DNA of 64,000 nucleotides from JBCBTD01 sp039818825 (GCA_039818825.1 JBCBTD010000018.1:1-64000), one strand, 5' to 3'; counted from the first letter of the stretch, positions 26,843-36,421 are shown. Program-made: numbers and translations. Notes: generated by a model from the letters alone, not told the origin.

Positions 26843-28513
26843 TCAGGCTCCGACGCGCTCTTCCGGCGGGACGTACTGCTCCTTGCTGCCGCCGCAGGCG
26901 AGAACCGGCTCGCGTTGCTCCTTCACCTCGGCGCTGGCGGCGGCGGGCTCTCGCGACTCGTTGTGCACGGCGCGCACCTTGACCGGGGGCGGGCGCTTGC
27001 GGACAGGCGCCTGCTTCCAGCTCGGCTCTGCCGCCTCCTCCAGTGTTCGGTTCTCGTCGAACTGGAAGTTCAGCTTGCCCTTCGATTGCGGACCCCAGTA
27101 GCCGACGCGTCCAAGATCGTAGAACTTGCGTTGGAACCCGCTCAGCAGGAACGCCTTCAGGCAGCCCAGCATGTAACGCCGCTTCTCACGGTTCCAGATC
27201 CACGGGTACTCGAAAAAGCTCTTCCAACTGTAAAAGCGACGGTAGTTGTGCATCACGCGATCGAGCACCTCGTCGCGGGTCATCTCGTCGGGCTTGATGA
27301 TCGGGGTGACGAAGTTGTACTTGTCGAAGTCGAACACCTCGACCTTGTCGCCGAGCTCCTTGAACAGGTCGGAGAACGGCCACGGCGTGTACATCGCCCA
27401 GTTGGCCATGTCGGGCTTCCAATCCATGGCCATGCGGAACGTCTCTTCGAGGGTCTCCTTGGTCTCGTTCTCGAGGCCGACGATGAACTGAGCCTCGGCG
27501 ACGATGCCGTTCTGGCGCAGCAGTTGGATCGCTTTTTTGTTGTCGGCGATCGTCGTTTCTTTGTTGAAGCGATCGAGCTTGAGCTGGCTCGCCGCCTCGG
27601 TGCCGAGCGAGACGTGGATCAGCCCAGCGCTGCGGTACAGCGGCAGCAGTTCCTCGTCCCTGAGGATGTCGGTCACCCGCGTGTTGATGCCCCAAAGCAC
27701 GGGCAGCTTGCGCGCTGCCAGCTCTTCGCAAAAGGCGATGAACTTCTTGCGGTGGATCGTCGGTTCTTCGTCGGCGAGGATGAAGAAGCCGACCTCGTGG
27801 TTGCGGACCAGATCCTCGATCTCGTCGACGACCTTCTTGGGGTCACGGATGCGGTAGTCGCGCCAGAACATCCATTGTGAGCAGAAGCTGCAGGTGAACG
27901 GGCAACCGCGCGCGAAGTTGGGGATGGCGACGCGCGTGCCGGTCGGGATGTAGATGTAGTGGTGCCAGTCGAGCACGGTCCAGTCGGGCGCGATGCTGTC
28001 GACGTCGGCGATCGTCGGTGCTGCCGGGGTCGCCGTGACCCGCTCGCCGTCGGCAAAGGCGATACCCTTGACGTCGCCCCGAGCCTCGGGCCAGCGGCCC
28101 TCGTCGACGGTGCGCACGAGGTCGAGGAGGACGCTTTCACCCTCGCCACGGACCACGGCGTCGATCCACGGCGCCTCTTTCAACACCTGGGCGTACATGA
28201 AGGTTCCATGCACACCGCCGAGCAGCGTGACCGCGTCCGGATGCAGCTCTTTGGCGATCTCCAGCGCCCGCTCGGCCTTGTAGATGGACGGCGTGATCGC
28301 GGTCGCGCCGACGATGTCGGGCTTCTCTTCGGCCAGCATCTCGCGGAGCTGTTCGTCCGTGAGATCGAGCGTCATGGCGTCGATGAAGCGGAAATCCGTG
28401 TAGCCCGCCTGTTTCAGCGCACCGGCAAGATACGCGACCCAAGCTGGCGGCCACTTGCCAGCGATCTCCGCCCCACCCGAGTGGTAGTTGGGATGGACCA
28501 TGACGATGCGCAT
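26843..28513 (-). CDS. bchE: BchE-type B12-binding radical SAM protein (anaerobic Mg-protoporphyrin ester cyclase)
   Basis: About 556 residues. The N-terminal cobalamin-binding-like domain begins MRIVMVHPNYHSGGAEIAGK and includes TAITPSIYKAERALEIAKEL. The radical SAM cluster motif is Cys204-x3-Cys208-x2-Cys211 (CPFTCSFC), followed by FCSQWMFWRDYR and LADEEPTIHR, which are BchE hallmarks. BchE forms the isocyclic ring of (bacterio)chlorophyll without oxygen. The C-terminal 50 residues are a charged, unconserved tail. No other bch gene is in the window, so this copy stands apart. A TGT-N12-ACA site lies 48 bases upstream. Confidence 0.88.
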   Translation of the reverse strand: MRIVMVHPNYHSGGAEIAGKWPPAWVAYLAGALKQAGYTDFRFIDAMTLDLTDEQLREMLAEEKPDIVGATAITPSIYKAERALEIAKELHPDAVTLLGGVHGTFMYAQVLKEAPWIDAVVRGEGESVLLDLVRTVDEGRWPEARGDVKGIAFADGERVTATPAAPTIADVDSIAPDWTVLDWHHYIYIPTGTRVAIPNFARGCPFTCSFCSQWMFWRDYRIRDPKKVVDEIEDLVRNHEVGFFILADEEPTIHRKKFIAFCEELAARKLPVLWGINTRVTDILRDEELLPLYRSAGLIHVSLGTEAASQLKLDRFNKETTIADNKKAIQLLRQNGIVAEAQFIVGLENETKETLEETFRMAMDWKPDMANWAMYTPWPFSDLFKELGDKVEVFDFDKYNFVTPIIKPDEMTRDEVLDRVMHNYRRFYSWKSFFEYPWIWNREKRRYMLGCLKAFLLSGFQRKFYDLGRVGYWGPQSKGKLNFQFDENRTLEEAAEPSWKQAPVRKRPPPVKVRAVHNESREPAAASAEVKEQREPVLACGGSKEQYVPPEERVGA

Positions 28514-28560
28514 GCTTGCGTTCCCCCCAATCGCCGTCACCGGAGCTAGACTGTACGGAG

Positions 28561-28578
28561 TGTCAACGCTTTTTTACA
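28561..28578. promoter_or_regulatory. PpsR/CrtJ-like operator upstream of bchE
   Basis: TGT, 12 bases, ACA: the consensus half-sites and spacing of the photosynthesis repressor PpsR (CrtJ). It is 48 bases upstream of the bchE start in the expected promoter zone. The motif is short and can occur by chance, so this rests on location. Confidence 0.5.
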
Positions 28579-28795
28579 AGATGGAACCGGTGCTCGTTGG
28601 CCCAACGTCTTGGCCCTCCGCGCACGGTCGGTGCATTGGCCGCGGTCGGCCGGTGCGGCCCGACTTGGAGTGTTGGATCGTTGGCGGCGACGTGGTCGGC
28701 CGATCGATGGCGAAAAGCACTGGCCAACGGTCGGCGGCTCTGCTTGCTTCCGGCACGAAGCGCCGTTCACGGTGCCAATTCAGGGAGCTCGTCAA

Positions 28796-29767
28796 GTGCG
28801 GTTCACGACCACCGCTGCCGCCTGTGCTGCGGCCGTCCTCGTCTCGACCTCGGCTTTTGCCGCCTGCGACTGGAAGCCCGAGCGGGCCGTGACCTACGTC
28901 GTGCCGTGGGGGGCCGGCGGCGGTACCGATGCGAACTCGCGGATGCTGGCGAGCCTGCTCGAACGCGACATGGGTCAGCCGTTCAACGTGGTGAACCGCA
29001 CCGGCGGCAACGGTGTGGTCGGCCACAGCGCCATCGCCACCGCCGATCCCGACGGCTACACGGTCGGCGCGGCGACGGTCGAGATCGCCATGATGCGCCA
29101 CATCGGCCTCACCGATCTGAGCCACGAGGACATCACACCTATTGCACTGGTCGACATCGTTCCGGCCAGCGTCACCGTTGGCGCCGACAGCCAGTTCGAA
29201 TCGCTGCAGGACCTCTTGGCCCACGTCCGCGAGAATCCGGGTGATCTGACCGCGTCGGGTACGGCCCAGGGCGGCATCTGGCATCTGGCGATCGCCGGGC
29301 TGCTGGAGGCCGAGGGGATCGACCCGGCGGCAATCCGCTGGATTCCCTCGGACGGCGCGGCCTCGGGCATGCAGGAGCTGATGGCCGGCGGCGTGGACAT
29401 GGTGACCGTCGCGCTTTCCGAGGCCAAGGCACTGGTCGAAGCTGGTGAGCTGAAGGCGCTGGCCTACATGCACGACGAGCCGATGGACGCGCTACCCGAC
29501 GTGCCGACCACCGCCGACACCCTGGACAGCGGCTGGACCTTGGCGGCGTTCATCACGATCAGCGGGCCCAAGGGCCTGCCGGAGGACATTCTCTGTTCCT
29601 ACGAAGCCGCGGTGCAGCGTGCCTTCGAGACCCAGGAGTGGGCCGACTTCAAGGCGTCGCGCGGCTCCACCGTCGTCAAGATGAGCTCCGAAGACACCAA
29701 GTCGATGGTGGCGAAGGCCGACACCGACCTCGGCAATACGATGAAGGCCATCGGGCTCGCGAACTGA
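28796..29767 (+). CDS. Tripartite tricarboxylate transporter substrate-binding protein (TctC)
   Basis: About 323 residues. The GTG at 28796 has GGAG eight bases upstream and opens a signal peptide (cleaved near TSAFAACDW). The TctC/Bug fold shows VTYVVPWGAGGGTDANSR, NRTGGNGVVGH and the GSTV.K region. It is the periplasmic binding subunit for a carboxylate (citrate-like or another organic acid). TctB and TctA follow in order, so a complete system is present. Confidence 0.92.
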   Translation: MRFTTTAAACAAAVLVSTSAFAACDWKPERAVTYVVPWGAGGGTDANSRMLASLLERDMGQPFNVVNRTGGNGVVGHSAIATADPDGYTVGAATVEIAMMRHIGLTDLSHEDITPIALVDIVPASVTVGADSQFESLQDLLAHVRENPGDLTASGTAQGGIWHLAIAGLLEAEGIDPAAIRWIPSDGAASGMQELMAGGVDMVTVALSEAKALVEAGELKALAYMHDEPMDALPDVPTTADTLDSGWTLAAFITISGPKGLPEDILCSYEAAVQRAFETQEWADFKASRGSTVVKMSSEDTKSMVAKADTDLGNTMKAIGLAN

Positions 29768-29839
29768 CGCGAACTGAGATGACCGCCTCGGGCGTCGGCT
29801 CCGGCCGGCGCCCGCCTCGGCCTCACGCGGAGCACGATC

Positions 29840-30322
29840 GTGCGCCTCGATGACCGACTTCTCGGGCTCCTGCTCGTCGGCTTCTCGGCGCTGGTCATCG
29901 GCTACGCCCAGACCTTTCCGGTGCTGGGCGGGATGGATGTCGGCCCGGCACTGTTCCCTTCGGTCATCGCCAGTTTCCTCGGTGTTTGCGGATTGGCGAT
30001 GATCGTCCAGGGCGCCTTGCGCCGCCGCGCCGGCGAGCGGGGACCGCTGCTGGAGCTCGACCCCTGGGCTCGCACGAGGCGCGGGATCGGCAGCCTCGTC
30101 ATCGTGGTCGGCGCCGTGATCTTCTTCGGCTCGACCTTGGAGTTTCTGGGCTTCCACATCAGCGCTGCACTCACCTTGCTGGTGCTGCTCTTGTGGTTGG
30201 AGGTCCGGCCGGTGACGGCGGTGCTGACGGCAGCGCTCGCGACCTTCGTGACCCACGGGCTCTTCTACAGCCAACTCCGTGTCCCACTGCCCTGGGGCCT
30301 GCTCGAACCCGTGGCCTGGTAG
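29840..30322 (+). CDS. Tripartite tricarboxylate transporter small membrane subunit (TctB)
   Basis: About 160 residues starting at a GTG, with four predicted helices. TctB family features are the GMDVGPALFPSVIA motif after the first helix and the C-terminal THGLFYSQLRVPLPWGLL. It supports the large TctA permease. The stop codon is immediately followed by the TctA start. Confidence 0.9.
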   Translation: MRLDDRLLGLLLVGFSALVIGYAQTFPVLGGMDVGPALFPSVIASFLGVCGLAMIVQGALRRRAGERGPLLELDPWARTRRGIGSLVIVVGAVIFFGSTLEFLGFHISAALTLLVLLLWLEVRPVTAVLTAALATFVTHGLFYSQLRVPLPWGLLEPVAW

Positions 30323-31843
30323 ATGCCCGAAGCGGTCGCCGGCGCGTTCGGCCTCGTCCTCCAGTTCGACGTCCTCGCCGTCATCCTCATGGCGGCGTTC
30401 TACGGCGCCTTCGTGGGCGCCATCCCCGGCCTGACGGCGACCATGTCGGTGGCGCTGCTGGTGCCGTTGACGTTCTTCATGGAACCGGTGCCGGCGATCG
30501 CCGCGATCGTCACCACGACCGCCACCGCCATCTTCGCCGGTGACATTCCAGGCGCGCTTCTGCGCATTCCCGGAACCCCGGCGTCGGCCGCTTATGCTGC
30601 CGAAGCCTACGCCATGACCAAGAAGGGCGAGGCACAGCTCGCGTTGACGACCAGTCTCGTCACTGCGGTGATCGGCGGGCTGATCGGCACGTTCGTGCTG
30701 ATGGCGATCGCGCCGGAACTCGCCCGCTTCGCCGTGCAGTTCTCGGCCGTCGAGTACTTCTGGATCGCCTGCATCGGCCTCACCTGCGCGGTGTTGATCG
30801 CCGGCAGCACCGTGGTCAAGAGTTTCACCTCGCTGCTGATCGGCCTCTTCATCGCCACCATCGGCATCGACATCACCGTTGGGTACCCGCGCTTCACCTT
30901 CGGCAGCGTCGAGCTCTTGGACGGCGTCAGCTTCATTCCGGCGATGATCGGCATGTTCGCCGTCGCGGAGATCCTCCGCAACGTCGCCCGCGGCGTCGGC
31001 GGCGAGCGACTCCCGGACAACCCGCTCGGTAGCGGCCTCGAGGGCTTCGGCGCGATGCTGGGGCGCTACCGCTGGAACATCGCCCGCGGCAGTGGCCTCG
31101 GCGCGGTGGTCGGCTCGCTGCCGGGAGCGGGTGCCGACATCGCCGCCTGGATCGCCTACACCATCGCCCAGCGCTTCTCGAAGACGCCGGAACGGTTCGG
31201 CAAGGGCCATCCCGAGGGCATCGCCGAGGCCGGTGCGGCCAACAACGCGGCGGTCGCCGGCGCCTGGACGCCCGCCTTGTGCTTCGGCATCCCCGGCGAC
31301 ACCGTGACCGCCATCGCCATCGGCATTCTGTACTTGAAAGGCCTGCAGCCGGGCCCTCTGGTGTTCACCCAGCAGCCCGATCTGGTCTACGCCGTGTTCG
31401 TCTCGTTCCTGGTGGCCAACCTGATGCTGCTGCCGATCGGCCTTCTCGCGATCCGCACCTCCAGCTACGTGCTCCGCGTGCCACAAAACATGCTGATGCC
31501 GATCATCCTGTTGTTCTGCATGGTCGGCTCGTTCGCCATGACCAATGCTGTCTTCGCCATCTGGATCATGCTGGCGTTGGGCGTTCTCGCATTCTTCATG
31601 GAGGAGAACGGCATTCCGGTGGCGCCGGCGATCCTCGGCATCGTCCTCGGGCCGATGATCGAGGACAACTTCATGCGCTCGTACATGCGCTACCAGGGCG
31701 ATCTTTCAGGATTTTTCGACCGCCCGATCGCCGCCGTTCTCGGCGCTGTGACTTTGCTCATTTGGACGGCGCTGATCGTCCGCTACGTGCGGGAGGCGAC
31801 CCGGTCACGGTCCGCGGTACCCGCCCCCGACGGGACGGCCTGA
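30323..31843 (+). CDS. Tripartite tricarboxylate transporter large permease (TctA)
   Basis: About 506 residues with about eleven helices. TctA signatures include GAIPGLTATMSVALLVPLTF, the GALLRIPGTPAS block and AGAANNAAVAGAWTPALCFGIPGD. It carries the substrate across the inner membrane by ion symport with TctB, after capture by TctC. It completes the three-gene operon. Confidence 0.95.
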   Translation: MPEAVAGAFGLVLQFDVLAVILMAAFYGAFVGAIPGLTATMSVALLVPLTFFMEPVPAIAAIVTTTATAIFAGDIPGALLRIPGTPASAAYAAEAYAMTKKGEAQLALTTSLVTAVIGGLIGTFVLMAIAPELARFAVQFSAVEYFWIACIGLTCAVLIAGSTVVKSFTSLLIGLFIATIGIDITVGYPRFTFGSVELLDGVSFIPAMIGMFAVAEILRNVARGVGGERLPDNPLGSGLEGFGAMLGRYRWNIARGSGLGAVVGSLPGAGADIAAWIAYTIAQRFSKTPERFGKGHPEGIAEAGAANNAAVAGAWTPALCFGIPGDTVTAIAIGILYLKGLQPGPLVFTQQPDLVYAVFVSFLVANLMLLPIGLLAIRTSSYVLRVPQNMLMPIILLFCMVGSFAMTNAVFAIWIMLALGVLAFFMEENGIPVAPAILGIVLGPMIEDNFMRSYMRYQGDLSGFFDRPIAAVLGAVTLLIWTALIVRYVREATRSRSAVPAPDGTA

Positions 31844-31982
31844 TCGCGGTCAGCGAGCGCGGATGGGGTCGTTGGGCGTTCCGGTCTGTTGACGAAGCCT
31901 CTTTGCCACCCAAGGTGTAATGTGTACGTTGGCTCATGTTTTTTTCCTGGGTTCGAATGGTTGCAACTGGGAGCATTGGTCG

Positions 31983-33449
31983 ATGCGGTACGGATTGGGC
32001 TTGGCCCTCCTTCTGAGCCTGACCGTCCTGTCGACGACCGGTCAATCACGTGGTGTCGTGCTCACCTCGACCGACGCCGTGGAGCTGCCTTCGGGATCGA
32101 TTGCGGCAGCCAATGCCGAGGTCGTGCAAAGGCTTGCCAGTGGTGATGTCGAGGCGGCGTATCGACTGGCGCAGGGGACGTTGGCCGTCGCCGAGGACAC
32201 GCTGGGCCGGTATCGGCTCTTGACGCTGGAGAGCCTCGAGAACCTAGCGAGCGTTCATGATCGTCGAGGGTCGTTCGGCGAAGCTGCCGCGTTCTACCGG
32301 GTGGCTCTAGATGTCCGTCAGCACATCTTTGGCCCGGAGCACCCGCAGTCGATCGGTACCCTGCAAGACCTCGCCGTCATCCTGGAACTGACCGGGCAAG
32401 TCGACGAAGCGACCGTGTTGCACCAACGAGCGCTGGCGCTCGGCGAGCAAACCTTCGGCCCGGACCACCCGGTGACGCTCGACGCGCGTGATCGGTTGGT
32501 GGCGCACCTGATCAAGGTCGGTCGCCACGACGATGCGGGCTCGCTGGCGCGCTCGTCCGCCGAAGAGCATGCGGCGCAGGCGCTCGAGCCCGGCTTGAGT
32601 GTCACGAAAGGCGACCCGGTCGACGCCGGCCCTGGCGTGCCGCTCACACGGGCGTCGCTCGCCGAACGTCCACTGATGACGGGACTTGGCCAGCCGCCCG
32701 AGACTGCGTCGACCGACCGGGCCATCAGGGCGCGTTCGGTTGACCCGTGGTCGGTCGGTCCTCGGCCCAGCGACGCAGCGACGGGACGAGGAATGGTACT
32801 CTCGCGATCGGCTGGCGTCGGCGAAGGTGCCAGCGACATCTGGGCGTCGCGCATCTTCACGGGACCCGACCAGTTCCCGCCAGACGGGTTCTCGGCTTAC
32901 GGCATCATCGCCTTTCCAAGGGGGCTGTCCCCGATGGACGGCGAGCGGGCGACGTTGATCTGCGAGGCCTACGTTCATGGCTTGATGACGTCGAAGGAGG
33001 TGGCAAGCCGCCTGAACGTGCCGTTGGACGACCAGATGGCGACGGTTTGGCCAGTCACCTCCAACGAGATGGCTGATCGCCTCAACGAGGCGCCGCGCAG
33101 CGTACTCTGCGAAGACGCCATCACCTCGTACGACACGGTAGCCGGCAACATTGCGATCCGCGACGCCGAGATTGCGGGCCTCGATGCGTCGGGCCGCGGC
33201 CCCTACCTCCTGGCTTGGTCGCCGTCGGCATCGAAGGGTGACGCAAACGCCACGGTGCTGGTGGCAGACCTTTCGATGCTGGAGAGCTTCGATGCGGCGG
33301 CCGAAGCCTTCCAGCATTGGGCCGCCGACATCGAGGCCGAGCCGAACTTGTGGCGCAAGGGCTGGGACCTCGACAGGGCCATATCGAAGGTGCGGAACTG
33401 GTTCGATCATCACGGTAGTCGGATGCTGTTCGTGGTCGGGGCCGGCTGA
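31983..33449 (+). CDS. Secreted TPR protein with an unknown C-terminal domain
   Basis: About 488 residues. A signal peptide (YGLGLALLLSLTVLSTTG) is followed by kinesin-light-chain-like TPR repeats, roughly residues 60-185 (ENLASVHDRRGSFGEAAAFYRVALDVR and LQDLAVILELTGQVDEATVLHQRALAL). A low-complexity linker leads to a C-terminal domain of about 190 residues (FSAYGIIAFPRGLSPMDGER, LICEAYVHGLM, LLAWSP) that I do not recognise. GGGAG lies before the ATG at 31983. A 55-residue membrane protein gene follows 8 bases later. It probably acts at or outside the inner membrane. Confidence 0.8.
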   Translation: MRYGLGLALLLSLTVLSTTGQSRGVVLTSTDAVELPSGSIAAANAEVVQRLASGDVEAAYRLAQGTLAVAEDTLGRYRLLTLESLENLASVHDRRGSFGEAAAFYRVALDVRQHIFGPEHPQSIGTLQDLAVILELTGQVDEATVLHQRALALGEQTFGPDHPVTLDARDRLVAHLIKVGRHDDAGSLARSSAEEHAAQALEPGLSVTKGDPVDAGPGVPLTRASLAERPLMTGLGQPPETASTDRAIRARSVDPWSVGPRPSDAATGRGMVLSRSAGVGEGASDIWASRIFTGPDQFPPDGFSAYGIIAFPRGLSPMDGERATLICEAYVHGLMTSKEVASRLNVPLDDQMATVWPVTSNEMADRLNEAPRSVLCEDAITSYDTVAGNIAIRDAEIAGLDASGRGPYLLAWSPSASKGDANATVLVADLSMLESFDAAAEAFQHWAADIEAEPNLWRKGWDLDRAISKVRNWFDHHGSRMLFVVGAG

Positions 33450-33457
33450 GCGCCGGG

Positions 33458-33625
33458 ATGCTGAGTTTCATCACGCGACACGGCGTCGCCGGGTTGGTCG
33501 GTGGGCTCGTGGCTGTTTTGATGGTCGTGGTGCTCGCCCCGTCCACGCCAGGTGGGGTGGCGCTGATCGTCTTCTTGTGCGTTGCTGTCGCCGTGATCGT
33601 GGGCACGCTGATCGGCCGCCGCTAG
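33458..33625 (+). CDS. 55-residue two-helix membrane protein
   Basis: The ORF reads MLSFITRHGVAGLVGGLVAV and continues as two hydrophobic segments separated by a short polar turn (APSTPGG), ending GTLIGRR. It begins eight bases after the TPR protein stop and is probably co-transcribed. Its composition (two membrane segments, Arg at the C-terminus) fits a small membrane partner. No family is recognised. Confidence 0.55.
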   Translation: MLSFITRHGVAGLVGGLVAVLMVVVLAPSTPGGVALIVFLCVAVAVIVGTLIGRR

Positions 33626-33668
33626 GCTCGGGCGGCCGCGTGCTCACCTCGTCAGAAGGCTCCCGCCG

Positions 33669-34436
33669 ATGCGTCGTCAAAACCAGCTGAAACATCGTCT
33701 CGCCGGCGGCGAGCGCCTGACGGGCATCTGGGCGCAAGCCGCGTCGCCGACCTTGTGCGAGATCGCCGTGTTGGCGGGCTTCGATGTCGTGCTGATCGAC
33801 AACGAGCACGGGCCGGCAAGCCTGGAGACGACGTTGCACATGCTGCGCGCCGTCGAGGCCGCCGGCGGCCACCCGATCGTTCGCGTGCCCTGGAACGACC
33901 AAGTCTACCTCAAGCGCATTCTCGACCAGGGTGCCCAGTCTTTGATGATCCCGATGGTCGAGAACGCTGCCGAGGCCGAGGCGGCGGTGCGCGCCTGCCG
34001 CTATCCGCCCCGCGGCAGCCGCGGCTATGCCGCCCCCATCGCTCGCGGCGCCGCCTACGGCCTCGACGAGGACTACTTGCAGCATGCCCACGAGGATCTG
34101 TTCCTGGCCTTGCAGATCGAAAGCAAGACGGCGGTCGACGCCATCCCGGCGATGGCTGCCATTCACGGCGTCGACATGCTGTTCGTCGGTGCCAACGACT
34201 TGGCAGGCAGTATCGATCATCTGGAACGCCTGGATGCGCCAGAAGCGGCAGCCCTGATCGCCCGTGCGGAAGACGCGATCCTGGCGACCGACGCCCTGAT
34301 GGGCACCATCCCGCGCGCCGGGACGACGCCGACGGGTTTGTGGGAGAAAGGTCATCGGCTGCTGATCGGCCCGAGCGATTTGGCGTTGTTTCGGGATGCG
34401 GCCGTGGCAGCGTTGCGCGGCCTGCAAAGCGAATAG
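33669..34436 (+). CDS. HpcH/HpaI-type class II aldolase
   Basis: About 255 residues. Family marks are GFDVVLIDNEHGPAS (catalytic His), VRVPWNDQVYLKRILDQGAQSLMIPMVENA, ALQIESK (metal-binding Glu) and FVGANDLAGS (metal-binding Asp). These aldolases cleave 2-keto-3-deoxy sugars or 4-hydroxy-2-oxo acids to pyruvate plus an aldehyde, with divalent metal. It stands alone, so the substrate is open. Confidence 0.92.
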   Translation: MRRQNQLKHRLAGGERLTGIWAQAASPTLCEIAVLAGFDVVLIDNEHGPASLETTLHMLRAVEAAGGHPIVRVPWNDQVYLKRILDQGAQSLMIPMVENAAEAEAAVRACRYPPRGSRGYAAPIARGAAYGLDEDYLQHAHEDLFLALQIESKTAVDAIPAMAAIHGVDMLFVGANDLAGSIDHLERLDAPEAAALIARAEDAILATDALMGTIPRAGTTPTGLWEKGHRLLIGPSDLALFRDAAVAALRGLQSE

Positions 34437-34443
34437 TCTCTCT

Positions 34444-34457
34444 CCCTCTGGAGAGGG
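34444..34457. terminator. Short hairpin between convergent genes
   Basis: CCCTC, a 4-base loop, then GAGGG lies between the aldolase and the convergent EamA transporter. The stem is short, so it is a weak call. Confidence 0.3.
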
Positions 34458-34540
34458 TTCACCATTGTGCGCGGCTGTTGATGCGCCCGGCTCAGTCGTG
34501 CTTGGCGTGGCCGATTGCGACAGGCGTTGGCCCTTCAACG

Positions 34541-35470
34541 TCACACTGGTGGCACCGTGCCGCGGCTCGCCGGCCGCCGCTTCACCATCTCGCGCCACCA
34601 GACGTAGAGGCCGCTGGCAAGGACGATGGTGCCGCCCGTCAGGGTCAGGGCGTCGGGCACGTCGCCGAACAACAGGAAGCCGGCGCCGACCATCCAGACG
34701 ATTTGGGTGTACCAGAAGGGGGCCAGGATCGGCGCCGGCGCGTGGCGGTGGGCGGCGGTGAGCATGTAGTGGCCGAGGCCGCCGAAGCTGCCGAGGAGCA
34801 GCAGCGGCAGCCACTGGATACCCGACGGCGTGACCCAGACGAACGCCACGAGCGGCGTCGTCAGAGCGGTGCCGACCAGGGCGGCGTAGGCGTTCGAGGT
34901 CTCGTGGTGGTCGGCTTGGGCGACGATCCGGGTGGTCAGGACGTACCCGGCGGCGGCGGTGGCGGAGGTGAGGCTCAGGAGGGCGGCGGGCTGGAACAAC
35001 TCGGGCGTCGGCCGGACGATGATCAGCACGCCGAGAAAGCCGACGACGATCGCCGACCAGCGGCGGAAGCCGATGTGCTCGCCCAGGACCGGGACGGCGA
35101 GGGCGGCGACCAGGAGCGGGATCGAAAAGTTGATCGACGCGGTTTCGGCGAGCTGCAGGAACTGCAGGGCCGCGAAGTTGCAGCAGGTGGAGGCGAAGAG
35201 AAACGCGGCGCGGAGTAGCTGCAGCCGCGGCCGCTTGCTTTGCCAGACGGTGCGCAAGCTGAGCTCGCGCAAGCTCACGAGCGAGAAGGCGACATGACCG
35301 GCATAGCGCGCCCAGATGATCATGAGGAGCGGGATGCCGGCCTGGCCCAGGAACTTGGCCGAAGTGTCGAGCACGGTGAAGCAGGCGAAGGCGAGGACGG
35401 CGAGGCCGATGGCCTGCAAGTGCCGGCGTTCGGCGAGGAGGTGGGCGGCACTCGGAGGTTCAGCGGTCAC
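34541..35470 (-). CDS. DMT superfamily (EamA) transporter
   Basis: About 309 residues with ten helices in two EamA repeats. Typical segments are FTVLDTSAKFLGQAGIPLL and TASINFSIPLLVAALAVPVLGEHIGFRRW in the first repeat, and HRHAPAPILAPFWYTQIVW in the second. The GTG at 35470 is the best start; no in-frame ATG lies near the first helix. The gene is divergent from the aminotransferase. The substrate is unknown (metabolite or amino acid export is typical). Confidence 0.85.
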   Translation of the reverse strand: MTAEPPSAAHLLAERRHLQAIGLAVLAFACFTVLDTSAKFLGQAGIPLLMIIWARYAGHVAFSLVSLRELSLRTVWQSKRPRLQLLRAAFLFASTCCNFAALQFLQLAETASINFSIPLLVAALAVPVLGEHIGFRRWSAIVVGFLGVLIIVRPTPELFQPAALLSLTSATAAAGYVLTTRIVAQADHHETSNAYAALVGTALTTPLVAFVWVTPSGIQWLPLLLLGSFGGLGHYMLTAAHRHAPAPILAPFWYTQIVWMVGAGFLLFGDVPDALTLTGGTIVLASGLYVWWREMVKRRPASRGTVPPV

Positions 35471-35548
35471 GCATGGGTCCCATCCGGTTAGCCCCTTGGC
35501 GGCTCCGGAACGCCTGCCTACGGTCCTGACAGGAGTTGGGAGGCGGTG

Positions 35549-36394
35549 ATGGACGCGATCTTCTGGCACGACGGCCGCTGGCACGACAGCCAGCCCAAGG
35601 TGCTCGGACCCATGGACCACGCCATGTGGATGGCGTCGTCGGTGTTCGACGGCGGCCGCATCTTCGACGGCGCCGGCCCCGACCTCGACATGCACTGCGC
35701 GCGTTTGGTGGACAGCGCGCGGAAGATGCTGCTGGGGCCGACCCACAGCGCCGAGGAGATGCTGGAACTCGTGCACGCGGCCTACGAAAAGCTGCCGGCC
35801 GGCAAGGCCTACTACGTCCGGCCGATGTTCTATGCGACGCGCGGTTTCGTGGCCCCGGACCCGGAGAGCACCGAGTTCCTGCTTGCGGTCTACGAGAGCC
35901 CGATGCCGGCGCCGACGGGTGCGGCGATCACGGTCAGCCCCTTTCGCCGTCCGGCCCGCGACGCGGCGCCGATCGACGCCAAGGCCGGCTGCAACTACCC
36001 GAACGGTGCCCGGGCCCTGGCTTGGGCTCGCGAGCGTGGCTTCGACAACGCGATCATGCTGGACGCTTGCGCCAACGTGGCCGAACTGGCGACCGCCAAT
36101 CTGTGGCTGGCGAAGGACGGCATCGCCATGACGCCCGTGTGGAACGGCACGTTCCTCAACGGCATCACCAAGCAACGGATCACCGACCTGCTGATCGCCG
36201 ATGGCATCGACGTGCTCGAGGCGCCCTTGACCATTGAGGACTTCGCCGACGCCGACGAGATCTTCACCACCGGCAACTACGGCAAGGTGATGCCGGTGAT
36301 TCGCTTCGAGGAGAAAGCGCTGCAACCGGGCCCGGTGTTCCGTCGGGCGCGCGAGCTCTATCTCGACTATGCGGCCTCGACCAAACTGGCCTGA
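35549..36394 (+). CDS. Branched-chain amino acid aminotransferase-like (fold type IV)
   Basis: About 281 residues. Fold-type-IV PLP features: SSVFDGGRIFDG, the PLP lysine (about residue 145) in DAKAGCNYPNGARALAWA, LDACANVAELATANLWLAKDG and TTGNYGKVMPV. It is shorter than typical IlvE and could also be a D-amino acid or related aminotransferase. The ATG at 35549, five bases after GGGAGG, is preferred over the preceding GTG. Confidence 0.88.
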   Translation: MDAIFWHDGRWHDSQPKVLGPMDHAMWMASSVFDGGRIFDGAGPDLDMHCARLVDSARKMLLGPTHSAEEMLELVHAAYEKLPAGKAYYVRPMFYATRGFVAPDPESTEFLLAVYESPMPAPTGAAITVSPFRRPARDAAPIDAKAGCNYPNGARALAWARERGFDNAIMLDACANVAELATANLWLAKDGIAMTPVWNGTFLNGITKQRITDLLIADGIDVLEAPLTIEDFADADEIFTTGNYGKVMPVIRFEEKALQPGPVFRRARELYLDYAASTKLA

Positions 36395-36421
36395 GACGCA
36401 CGCGAACGGGGAGGGACGACG

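Noticed and set aside
29492..31486. Very long minus-strand open frame opposite tctC, tctB and tctA
   Set aside because: The product is a charge-rich low-complexity sequence typical of antisense frames in GC-rich DNA; the plus-strand genes have clear family motifs.
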